This document shows positions 1 to 6,275 of a DNA stretch of 9,517 bases, piece by piece. The notes below the pieces were generated by a model, which was not told where the DNA came from, searched no databases, and saw only the letters and a program-made list of their open reading frames with translations. Origin of the DNA: Cyclobacteriaceae bacterium (GTDB taxonomy: Bacteria > Bacteroidota > Bacteroidia > Cytophagales > Cyclobacteriaceae); the NCBI GenBank assembly GCA_009885605.1, contig VFKK01000307.1, positions 1 through 9,517 on the forward strand, read 5' to 3'. Made by a program: the position numbers and the translations under genes. Each line of letters begins with the position of its first letter. Position 1 is the stretch's first letter.

Positions 1-1
1 C

Positions 2-70
2 CCAAAGACGCTCAAGTACGTTCTTGCTTTTGTACTCTTGTTTGCTTCTGTTAAATTGATTTTATCTTGA
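2..70 (+). CDS. C-terminal end of a membrane protein (possibly TauE/SafE permease), partial
   Basis: An open frame enters from the left edge and stops at TGA 68-70, giving 22 residues. It starts Pro-Lys-Thr-Leu-Lys-Tyr and continues as a hydrophobic stretch (VLAFVLLFASVKLIL) before a final Ser. A basic or polar lead followed by one membrane helix that ends the protein resembles the last helix of TauE/SafE (TSUP) sulfite/anion exporters. The match is too short to be firm. The stop lies 35 bases before the moaD start, on the same strand, so this gene may be the one preceding the Moco genes in an operon. It could instead be the tail of any polytopic membrane protein, or a chance open frame. Confidence 0.45.
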   Translation, partial: PKTLKYVLAFVLLFASVKLILS

Positions 71-105
71 CAAAAGCAAATCTTTCAGGGTTTGTAAAAA
101 GGAAA

Positions 106-354
106 ATGGAAACGAAAGAACAGAAAATTACGGTGAAGGCATTTGGGATGATAGCGGAGAAATTTGGTTCTGGGCAGATTGAGCTTACCGGAATTTCTAC
201 TATCGAGGAGCTTCGAAAGGCTTTATTTGATCAGTTTCCGGAATTGAAAAACATGAAATTCAGCATTGCGATCAACAAGCAACTTGCTTCCGGAAATGCA
301 TCAATTCCTGATGGCAGTGAAATTGCCTTATTACCGCCCTTTTCAGGAGGTTAA
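106..354 (+). CDS. moaD: Molybdopterin synthase small subunit MoaD
   Basis: This is the small, sulfur-carrying subunit of molybdopterin synthase, a cytoplasmic ubiquitin-like protein. Its C-terminal Gly-Gly is adenylated by MoeB, converted to a thiocarboxylate, and used with MoaE to put the dithiolene sulfurs on cPMP. From ATG 106 it is 82 residues, close to the usual ~81. It opens with a beta strand (ITVKAFGMIAEKFG), has the middle pattern TIEELRKALFDQFPEL, and ends with ALLPPFSGG, the MoaD-type tail. A TTG 39 bases upstream would add 13 residues and overlap the preceding frame. ATG 106 is preferred for family length and for a purine-rich AAAAAGGAAA just before it. moeB starts 6 bases after the stop, so the carrier and its activating enzyme are probably cotranscribed. 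ThiS is the only serious alternative, and the moaE and moaC neighbours argue against it. Confidence 0.93.
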   Translation: METKEQKITVKAFGMIAEKFGSGQIELTGISTIEELRKALFDQFPELKNMKFSIAINKQLASGNASIPDGSEIALLPPFSGG

Positions 355-360
355 TCAAGT

Positions 361-1461
361 ATGGATCGCTTCGAAAGACAACATATCCTTTCAGGGTTTG
401 GAATAGAATCCCAGCAAAAGCTTCAAAAAGCCAAAGTTTTGGTCATTGGTGCCGGAGGTTTGGGTTGTCCTATTTTATTGTATCTGGCCGCAGCTGGAGT
501 AGGGAAAATCGGGATTATGGACGGCGATGTCGTGTCGTTGTCCAATTTGAACCGTCAGGTGCTTTTCGGTGAGAATGATATAGGAAAAGCCAAAGCCAGT
601 GTTGCTGCAGATTACCTTCGGAAAAAGTATTCTGATATTGAAATCGAAGAGATTCCGGAGTTTATCACCACTGCGAATGCACTCGAAGTCATGTCAGATT
701 ATGAGCTGATTATTGATGGTACAGACAATTTTTCCACCCGATATCTTGTCAATGATGCTTGTGTCCTTTTGAAAAAGCCATTGGTTTTTGGAGCAATTTA
801 TGAGCACGAAGGACAGATTTTGGTCTTTAATTCTGCGAAAGAAGGAGGTACCAATTACCGTGATTTATATCCAAACCCCCCGGCTGCATCGGAGATCCCA
901 AACTGCAACGAGACCGGAGTTTTGGGGATTTTGCCGGGAATCATCGGCATCATGATGGCAACTGAGGCCATCAAAGTTCTGGCTAATTATGCTGAATCTC
1001 TTGAAAATAAAATACTGTTTTTCAACAGTTTAAATTATCAAACCTATACGATAGATTTCAATTCAAATTCGGAACTGAAAAAACTTATTCCAGATTCTTT
1101 TGAGTCGTTCAGGGAAAAAGATTATTCTCTTTTCTGCGAAACAATCCCTTCCGTGGATTGGGATTTTGCACTCAGTCAATTGAATTCTGACAGCATCTTG
1201 GTTGATATTCGGGAGGCTTCTGAAATGCCAAAATTGCAGAGAGCTGAAGTGGTGTATTTGCCCATGTCGAAGCTTTTGCAAGAATCCAAAAGCCTGCTTG
1301 CATCAGGTGAGGTTTTCCTGTTTTGCCAGAGTGGAATTAGAAGTCTGAAAGCAGTTACCGAACTTCAAAAAGTCTTACCGGGAAAAAGTATCTATTCAAT
1401 CAAGGGCGGAATTGCCGCTTTTCTTTCGAAAAACGAAGAATCCAACACTTATGAAAACTAA
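361..1461 (+). CDS. moeB: MoeB/ThiF-family adenylyltransferase with C-terminal rhodanese domain
   Basis: This E1-like enzyme activates the MoaD C-terminus with ATP. It is 366 residues. The ThiF/MoeB domain (about 5-235) has the nucleotide-binding GAGGLG at 30-35, the acidic residue D54, the SNLNRQ motif at 61-66 with R65, DGTDN at 119-123 with D122, and C182 at the conserved Cys of the NCNETG segment. A rhodanese domain follows (about 265-357), with VDIRE at 281-285 and an intact active-site loop CQSGIRS starting at C322, so sulfurtransferase activity is plausible. This layout recalls eukaryotic MOCS3/Uba4. The four zinc cysteines (two CxxC pairs) of E. coli MoeB are absent: where the first pair belongs the sequence reads YRDLYPNPP, and the protein has only five scattered Cys. 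It lies 6 bases after moaD and overlaps moaE by 11 bases. It could also serve ThiS, but the context points to Moco. Confidence 0.9.
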   Translation: MDRFERQHILSGFGIESQQKLQKAKVLVIGAGGLGCPILLYLAAAGVGKIGIMDGDVVSLSNLNRQVLFGENDIGKAKASVAADYLRKKYSDIEIEEIPEFITTANALEVMSDYELIIDGTDNFSTRYLVNDACVLLKKPLVFGAIYEHEGQILVFNSAKEGGTNYRDLYPNPPAASEIPNCNETGVLGILPGIIGIMMATEAIKVLANYAESLENKILFFNSLNYQTYTIDFNSNSELKKLIPDSFESFREKDYSLFCETIPSVDWDFALSQLNSDSILVDIREASEMPKLQRAEVVYLPMSKLLQESKSLLASGEVFLFCQSGIRSLKAVTELQKVLPGKSIYSIKGGIAAFLSKNEESNTYEN

Positions 1462-1897
1462 GCGAACACCCAAAAACATCTTTGTTCTTGGCGCGATTTC
1501 ACCCGATTCGATCGCCAAATCCATCGCCAATCACAGTACTAAAACGGATATCGGAGGACATAGCATTTTCCTCGGGCAAGTCCGATCGGATGAAAAGCCT
1601 GAGGGAAGAGTGATTGCAATTGATTATTCGGCTTACGAGGAAATGGCTTTGGAAAAGGCTTTTGAGATTCGTGAGGCTGTTTTTGCAAAATACCCTTTGT
1701 CATGCATGCATATTTATCATAGCCTCGGCGAGGTGAAAGCCGGGGAGATTTGTCTGTTTGTTTTCACATCCTCCAAACACCGAAAAGCTGCTATGGATGC
1801 CTGCGATGAACTTGTGGAGCGAATCAAGGCCGAATTACCAGTTTGGGGAAAAGAGATTCTGGATAGCGAAAATCACGTCTGGAAAGTAAATTCCTGA
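1451..1897 (+). CDS. moaE: Molybdopterin synthase catalytic subunit MoaE
   Basis: This is the large subunit of molybdopterin synthase, which binds cPMP and takes sulfur from the MoaD thiocarboxylate in the cytoplasm. From ATG 1451 it is 148 residues, the normal MoaE size. Family features are GGHSIFLGQVRSDE (35-48), YSAYEEMALEKA (59-70), IYHSLGEVKAGE (88-99), SSKHRKAAMDACDELVERIK (107-126) with the H110-R111 pair, and the tail LPVWGKEI. K126 matches the catalytic Lys equivalent to E. coli K119. At the second active-site Lys the sequence reads W132-G133-K134 rather than the W-K of E. coli. The frame extends upstream to a TTG, but that would sit deeper inside moeB. ATG 1451 gives the usual length and an 11-base overlap with the end of moeB, which favours translational coupling. 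Confidence 0.92.
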   Translation: MKTKRTPKNIFVLGAISPDSIAKSIANHSTKTDIGGHSIFLGQVRSDEKPEGRVIAIDYSAYEEMALEKAFEIREAVFAKYPLSCMHIYHSLGEVKAGEICLFVFTSSKHRKAAMDACDELVERIKAELPVWGKEILDSENHVWKVNS

Positions 1898-1905
1898 AAT
1901 CTCAC

Positions 1906-1995
1906 ATGACCAATGACTTCGCACATTGGGAGGTTATGAATTACACCGGGAATATGAAAACCCGGATTCCAGAACAATCAAGGAAAAAGAACTAA
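1906..1995 (+). CDS. Possible 29-codon small ORF between moaE and moaCB (doubtful)
   Basis: ATG 1906 to TAA 1993 gives 29 residues, beginning MTNDFAHWEVMNYTGNM and ending in a basic stretch (SRKKN). It lies 8 bases after the moaE stop on the same strand. I do not recognise it, and no signal peptide, membrane segment or motif is visible. Two short hairpins overlap it (1910-1929 and 1946-1965). An open stretch of this length is expected by chance fairly often, so this is listed only so that it is not overlooked. Confidence 0.12.
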   Translation: MTNDFAHWEVMNYTGNMKTRIPEQSRKKN

Positions 1996-2023
1996 ATCAA
2001 AACACTAATTTTAATCCGACATT

Positions 2024-2083
2024 AGACCAAATGTGACAACCAAAATCAGGCAAGTTCATTTGGTCTTCCGTCTTCCGTCTTCC
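2024..2083. repeat. 10-bp inverted repeat joined to a triple GTCTTCC heptamer
   Basis: AGACCAAATG at 2024-2033 is exactly repeated in inverted form as CATTTGGTCT at 2057-2066, leaving a 23-base loop. The right arm runs into three perfect tandem copies of GTCTTCC (2063-2069, 2070-2076, 2077-2083). The block lies in the moaE-moaCB gap and ends 12 bases before the moaCB ATG. No T-run follows the stem, so a terminator is not obvious. It could be an RNA hairpin near the ribosome entry site, or a member of a dispersed heptamer family like the element after pmbA. The role is unknown. Confidence 0.7.
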
Positions 2084-2095
2084 AGCTACTCTCCA

Positions 2096-3007
2096 ATGAT
2101 CGATATTACTGCAAAAAGCACAACACTTCGAAAGGCAATTGCTCAGGCTATTCTAAAAGTCAGCCGTCCTGAGACCATCGCTGCGGTCGTAAATAGAACA
2201 GTACCGAAAGGAGATGTGCTGGAAATGGCTAAGACTGCCGGACTTTTTGCAGCAAAGAGAACAGCTGATATGATTCCGGATTGCCATCCATTGCCTATCG
2301 AATACACCGCTATCCGATATGAAATCGGAGAAATGGAAATTACGATTTTGGCAGAAATCCACACGATCTACAAAACCGGGGTGGAAGTGGAAGCCATGCA
2401 TACGGCATCTGTTGTGGCTTTGACCATGTATGATATGCTGAAGCCGATCGATAAAGGAATCAGCATCGAAAAGATCAGTTTGGTGGAGAAAAAAGGCGGT
2501 AAAACAGACTTTAAAAAAGACCAGGAAATAACTCTCAAGGCGGCTGTGATCGTATGTTCGGATTCAATTTCCGCAGGAAAAAATGAAGACCAAGCTGGCA
2601 AAACCATAATCGAAAAACTCAAAGGCTGGAAAGTTGAAGTTCCCGTTTATAAAGTGATTCCTGACGAAGTTTCGATAATCAGAAGTACAGCTGAAACACT
2701 CGTTTCCGAAGGAATTGATCTTTTGATTTTTACGGGAGGAACGGGGCTTTCACCAAGAGATGTGACTCCTGAGGCTTTACTGCCAATTTTGGAGAAACAA
2801 ATCCCGGGAATTGAAGAAGCTATCCGGACCTATGGGCAGCAACGAACTCCCTATGCAATGCTCTCCAGAAGTGTGGCGGGATTGATAGGAGATACGTTGG
2901 TTTTGGCTTTACCCGGATCTACGAGAGGAGCAGCAGAATCTATGGATGCAATCTTCCCGGCAGCGCTACATATATTCAAAGTAATGGAAGGTTTGAGGCA
3001 CGAGTGA
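2096..3007 (+). CDS. moaCB: Bifunctional MoaC/MoaB (MogA-type) molybdenum cofactor protein
   Basis: This is a 303-residue fusion of two Moco enzymes. Residues 1-140 are MoaC (cPMP synthase, second half of the GTP to cPMP step after MoaA): MIDIT start, KGDVLEMAKTAGLFAAKRT with K38, DCHPLPI with H64, KTGVEVEAMHTASVVALTMYD with D113, K116, and GGKTDF. Residues about 147-303 are MoaB/MogA (molybdopterin adenylyltransferase): VIVCSDSISAG, VIPDE with D190, TGGTGLSPRDVTPEA with D222, and LALPGSTRGAAES near the end. Lengths and motifs look complete in both halves. A fusion of this type is an established arrangement. The frame extends back to a GTG at 2033, but those 21 extra residues read through the heptamer repeat, and MoaC proteins normally begin at MIDIT, so ATG 2096 is chosen. 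It belongs to the same pathway as moaD-moeB-moaE but is separated from moaE by 198 bases. Confidence 0.93.
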   Translation: MIDITAKSTTLRKAIAQAILKVSRPETIAAVVNRTVPKGDVLEMAKTAGLFAAKRTADMIPDCHPLPIEYTAIRYEIGEMEITILAEIHTIYKTGVEVEAMHTASVVALTMYDMLKPIDKGISIEKISLVEKKGGKTDFKKDQEITLKAAVIVCSDSISAGKNEDQAGKTIIEKLKGWKVEVPVYKVIPDEVSIIRSTAETLVSEGIDLLIFTGGTGLSPRDVTPEALLPILEKQIPGIEEAIRTYGQQRTPYAMLSRSVAGLIGDTLVLALPGSTRGAAESMDAIFPAALHIFKVMEGLRHE

Positions 3008-3021
3008 GGATGATTCTATAT

Positions 3022-3042
3022 TCAGGTCACTGATTTTTTTTT
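3022..3042 (+). terminator. Weak candidate terminator after moaCB
   Basis: A 4-bp stem TCAG/CTGA (3022-3025 with 3030-3033, loop GTCA) is directly followed by nine T residues (3034-3042), 14 bases after the moaCB stop. The position and T-run fit an intrinsic terminator closing the Moco operon. The stem is much shorter than usual, so this is only suggestive. Confidence 0.3.
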
Positions 3043-3096
3043 AAAAGTCCCGGAAAAGTTCCCACAGATTTAATCAGATAAATTCACCGATATCCT

Positions 3097-3155
3097 ATAA
3101 TCTATAAATTTTAAGCATTTACTTTTATTCCTACCTGATAGTAATAATCTATAAA
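3097..3155. repeat. 12-bp direct repeat ATAATCTATAAA in the moaCB-tldD gap
   Basis: ATAATCTATAAA occurs at 3097-3108 and again at 3144-3155, start to start 47 bases apart, on the same strand. It lies within the 288-base gap 3008-3295. A TATAAT at 3096-3101 overlaps the first copy, but no matching -35 hexamer was seen at normal spacing, and no clean Bacteroidota TAnnTTTG box with a properly spaced upstream TTG was found. The pair may be binding sites ahead of tldD or merely AT-rich coincidence. Nothing else gene-like is visible in the gap. Confidence 0.4.
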
Positions 3156-3285
3156 ATAATAGGTTGCTCACAAACCGCCTTTCAACCACGCCTGTATTAT
3201 TTTTTGGGTTACAAGTGAGATAAACCTATTTTTAATCAACTTAGAGGAGTGTTTAAGTTCGAGTATAAATCCATAAACTTTAACC

Positions 3286-3290
3286 AGGAG
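3286..3290 (+). promoter_or_regulatory. Shine-Dalgarno site that sets the tldD TTG start
   Basis: AGGAG at 3286-3290 sits five bases before the TTG at 3296. An in-frame TAA at 3281-3283 rules out any start further upstream. The first downstream ATG (3344) would remove the twin-arginine motif. Together these fix TTG 3296 as the start. Such a clear site stands out against the weak sites of the neighbouring genes. Confidence 0.7.
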
Positions 3291-3295
3291 AACAT

Positions 3296-4939
3296 TTGAA
3301 AAGAAGAGATTTTATCCACCTTTCCGGATTGGGCCTTGGCGCCATGATAACACCGGGAGTATTGGCGATGGGAAATACTGTCACTGCGGAGCAGTTGACG
3401 ATCCCAGGATTAGAAAACGCCGCAAAAAAAAACCTTGCCGATGTGGCTTTGAACGCTGCGAAAGCAAAAGGAGCCAGCTATACTGATGTCAGAATTGGTC
3501 GTTACCTGCAGCAATTCCTATTCACCAGAGAAAAAAACGTTGAGAATATTACCAATGCGGAATCCTTTGGAGTTGGCATTAGGGTTATTGCTGACGGAAC
3601 TTGGGGATTTGCGGCAACTTCGGACGTAACTCCGGATGGTATCAAGGCTTGTGCTGAAACAGCTGTAGCGATTGCAAAAGCAAATGCAAGATTGCAAAGC
3701 GAACCAGTAGTTCTTGCTCCGGTTCCCGGATATGGTGAGGTGACCTGGAATACGCCAATCCAGAAAAATGCATTGGCTGTTCCGGTAAAAGAGAAGATTG
3801 ATTTGCTTCTCAGCGTCAACAATGCCGCTTTGGACAATGGAGCAGCTTTCGTGAATTCCAACCTCTTCATGATTAATGAACAAAAGTATTTCGCTTCGAC
3901 TGACGGATCATACATCGATCAGGATATTCATAGAATTTGGCCTACGTTCAATGTGACTGCAGTAAACAAAGCTGAGGGCAATTTCAGATCCCGTCAGGCT
4001 CTGAGCGCACCGATGGGAATGGGTTATGAATACATGGATGGACTTGCCAAAGACAAACTGGCAAATCCGGCTGGTTTCAACAGTTACAAAAATTCCTACG
4101 ACATGGTTGAGGATGCTGTGGCCGCTGCGAAACATTCAAAAGAAAAGCTTACAGCAAAATCAGTTTTACCCGGTAAATATGACCTTGTTTTGGATCCCGA
4201 TCACTTGGGCTTGACCATTCACGAGTCTGTAGGTCACCCGCTTGAATTGGATCGTGTTCTTGGATACGAGGCCAATTATGCAGGAACAAGCTTTGCAACG
4301 TTGGACAAATGGAAAGCTGGAGACTTCAAGTACGGTTCTGATAAAGTGAATATCGTCGCTGATAAAACTCAGCCTTTGTCTCTTGGAAACACTGGTTACG
4401 ATGACGAAGGAGTGAAGTGCAAGGAGTGGGATCTGATCAAAAATGGTGTGTTGGTAAACTATCAGGCAATCCGTGATCAGGCCAAAATCATCAACGAATC
4501 GGAATCTCATGGTTGCTGCTTTGCAGATAACTGGAGCTCAGTTCAGTTTCAGAGAATGCCGAATGTATCCCTGAAGCCGGGAACCGAGAAGCTCAGTGCA
4601 GCTGATATGGTGAAAGGCGTGGAAAAAGGCGTTTACATCATCGGTCGTGGTTCTTACTCGATCGATCAGCAGCGGTACAACTTCCAGTTTGGAGGTCAGC
4701 TTTTCTACGAAATCAAAAACGGAGAAATCGTCGGCATGCTAGAAGATGTGGCATATCAGTCTAATACTCAGGAATTCTGGAATTCCTGCGCTCAAATCTG
4801 TGATAAGGATGATTACCGATTCTTCGGTTCTTTCTTCGATGGAAAAGGTCAGCCTTCGCAGTCTTCAGCCGTTTCCCACGGCAGTTCAACTACCCGTTTC
4901 GACGGAGTCAATGTCATCAACACGGGTAGAAAAATTTAA
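3296..4939 (+). CDS. tldD: TldD-type metallopeptidase subunit with twin-arginine signal
   Basis: This is the zinc-bearing half of a TldD/TldE peptidase, 547 residues. In E. coli the TldD/E heterodimer is cytoplasmic and digests unfolded peptides (microcin B17 leader, CcdA). The zinc motif HExxxH is intact as HESVGHPLE (H309, E310, H314). Other family marks are RQALSAPMGMGYEY, DEGVKCKEWDLIKNG, and a Cys-bearing stretch FWNSCAQICDKDD, where C498 or C502 may be the third metal ligand. The N-terminus MKRRDFIHLSGLGLGAM is a textbook twin-arginine signal: RRDF followed by a weakly hydrophobic stretch to about residue 25. There is no clean AxA cleavage site (A24-M25-G26 is the nearest), so it may be cleaved inefficiently or act as an anchor. 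The start is TTG, fixed by AGGAG at 3286. pmbA follows after 17 bases, so the pair is surely coexpressed. An exported form is inferred from the signal alone. Confidence 0.92.
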   Translation: MKRRDFIHLSGLGLGAMITPGVLAMGNTVTAEQLTIPGLENAAKKNLADVALNAAKAKGASYTDVRIGRYLQQFLFTREKNVENITNAESFGVGIRVIADGTWGFAATSDVTPDGIKACAETAVAIAKANARLQSEPVVLAPVPGYGEVTWNTPIQKNALAVPVKEKIDLLLSVNNAALDNGAAFVNSNLFMINEQKYFASTDGSYIDQDIHRIWPTFNVTAVNKAEGNFRSRQALSAPMGMGYEYMDGLAKDKLANPAGFNSYKNSYDMVEDAVAAAKHSKEKLTAKSVLPGKYDLVLDPDHLGLTIHESVGHPLELDRVLGYEANYAGTSFATLDKWKAGDFKYGSDKVNIVADKTQPLSLGNTGYDDEGVKCKEWDLIKNGVLVNYQAIRDQAKIINESESHGCCFADNWSSVQFQRMPNVSLKPGTEKLSAADMVKGVEKGVYIIGRGSYSIDQQRYNFQFGGQLFYEIKNGEIVGMLEDVAYQSNTQEFWNSCAQICDKDDYRFFGSFFDGKGQPSQSSAVSHGSSTTRFDGVNVINTGRKI

Positions 4940-4956
4940 CCATTAACTCCAGAAAC

Positions 4957-6273
4957 ATGGCCATTTTAACAAAAGAAGAAGCGAAACAAATCATAGATAA
5001 GGTCCTGTCGTATGCCAAAGCAGACGAGACGGCAGTTTCTATCTCCGGAGGCAGAACCGGAAATATACGATACGCAAGAAATACAGTAAATACGAGCGGA
5101 GAAACGAATGAAATCACGCTGAACATTACCTCGGTGTATGGTAAGCGTTCGGGATCTGCAAGCGTTAACGAATTGGATGACGAGTCTCTGAGAAGAGCCG
5201 TGGTTCGTGCAGAAGAAATCGCGCAATTGGCTCCTGAAAATCCAGAGTATATGCCGATGCTTGGTCCTCAGCAATATATTGAATCCAAGACGTTCGTAGA
5301 ATCTACCAACAAAATCAATCCGGATTACAGAGCGCAGGTTGCGCATGACAGCATCAAACCAAGTGGTGAAAAGAATCTGACAGCTGCCGGATATCTGGAA
5401 GATTTCTCAGGCTTTTCAGCCATGGGAAATAGCAAAGGAATGTTTGGCTACAACAAGAGCACTTCAGTCGATTTCTCCGTGACGGTAAGAACTGCAGACG
5501 GAACAGGTTCCGGTTATTCAAGCAGAGACTTCAACGATGCGAGCTTGCTCAATTCAAGAGAAGTGACAACGCTTGCCATGCAAAAAGCACAAGCTTCTGT
5601 CAATGCTCAGGCGATCGAGCCAGGAAAATATACCGTTATCCTGGAGCCAACTGCAGCGTTTGACTTAATGCGTTTGTTGACATCCGGCATGGATGCCCGA
5701 AGTGCAGATGAGGGCCGAAGCTTCCTGAGCAAAAAAGGCGGAGGAACCCGATTAGGTGAAAAGCTTTTCGACGAAAGAGTGAATATCTATTCCGATCCAA
5801 CACATCCTGAAATCCCGTCTGCACCCTGGACAAACGAAGGTTTCCCAAGAGAAAAGACAACCTGGGTTGAGAAGGGTGTCGTGAAAAACATGTTCTATTC
5901 CCGCTATTGGGCATCAAAACAAGGGGTAACTCCGGTCGGAAGACCCGGTGGAGTGATCATCGAAGGTGGCGATCAATCTATTGCAGATATGATCAAGAGT
6001 ACCGAAAGAGGTGTTTTGGTAACTCGTTTCTGGTATATCAGAGCAGTGGATCCACAGACATTGCTTTATACAGGTTTGACAAGAGACGGTACTTTCTACA
6101 TCGAAGACGGTCAGATCAAATTCCCTGTCAAAAACTTCCGATTCAACGAAAGTCCGATCATCATGCTGAATAATATTGAGGCATTGGGCAAACTTCAGCG
6201 AGTAGGTGGAAATATGATTCCGGCAATGAAAATTCGTGACTTTACGTTCACCAGTTTATCAGACGCCGTTTAA
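4957..6273 (+). CDS. pmbA: PmbA/TldE family protein, partner of TldD
   Basis: This is the non-zinc partner subunit of the TldD/E peptidase, 438 residues, a normal PmbA/TldE size. It has no HExxxH: the corresponding region reads PTAAFDLMRLLTSGMDARSAD (about 231-251), as expected for TldE. Family marks near the end are STERGVLVTRFWYIRAVDPQTLLYTGLTRDGTF (about 348-380) followed by IEDGQIKFPVKNFRFNES (382-399). The N-terminus (MAILTKEEAKQIIDKVLSYA) is a charged amphipathic helix with no signal peptide and no RR motif, unlike TldD next door. If the two form a heterodimer outside the cytoplasm, PmbA would have to ride along as a folded passenger on the Tat signal of TldD. Its stop codon abuts the heptamer-built inverted element. 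Confidence 0.9.
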   Translation: MAILTKEEAKQIIDKVLSYAKADETAVSISGGRTGNIRYARNTVNTSGETNEITLNITSVYGKRSGSASVNELDDESLRRAVVRAEEIAQLAPENPEYMPMLGPQQYIESKTFVESTNKINPDYRAQVAHDSIKPSGEKNLTAAGYLEDFSGFSAMGNSKGMFGYNKSTSVDFSVTVRTADGTGSGYSSRDFNDASLLNSREVTTLAMQKAQASVNAQAIEPGKYTVILEPTAAFDLMRLLTSGMDARSADEGRSFLSKKGGGTRLGEKLFDERVNIYSDPTHPEIPSAPWTNEGFPREKTTWVEKGVVKNMFYSRYWASKQGVTPVGRPGGVIIEGGDQSIADMIKSTERGVLVTRFWYIRAVDPQTLLYTGLTRDGTFYIEDGQIKFPVKNFRFNESPIIMLNNIEALGKLQRVGGNMIPAMKIRDFTFTSLSDAV

Positions 6274-6275
6274 AA

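Noticed and set aside
67..105. TTG start giving moaD 13 more residues
   Set aside because: ATG 106 gives the family length and has a purine-rich leader. The TTG would overlap the end of the preceding frame.
1910..1965. Small hairpins CCAATG/CATTGG (1910-1915 with 1924-1929) and CCGGG/CCCGG (1946-1950 with 1961-1965) after moaE
   Set aside because: The stems are 5-6 bp and no T-run follows, so neither is a credible terminator or riboswitch.
2033..2095. GTG start giving moaCB 21 more residues
   Set aside because: The extra residues come from the inverted repeat and heptamers, and MoaC proteins normally start at the MIDIT motif encoded from ATG 2096.
3008..3295. Standard promoter in the moaCB-tldD gap
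   Set aside because: TATAAT at 3096 has no -35 partner at normal spacing, and no proper TAnnTTTG box with a spaced upstream TTG was found. A promoter is likely here but I cannot place it.
3502..3915. Long open frames on the - strand inside tldD (also 3518-3883, 4166-4510) and inside pmbA (4966-5346)
   Set aside because: They lie wholly opposite well-recognised genes, and their translations show no domain or sensible composition. They are shadows of the coding strand.
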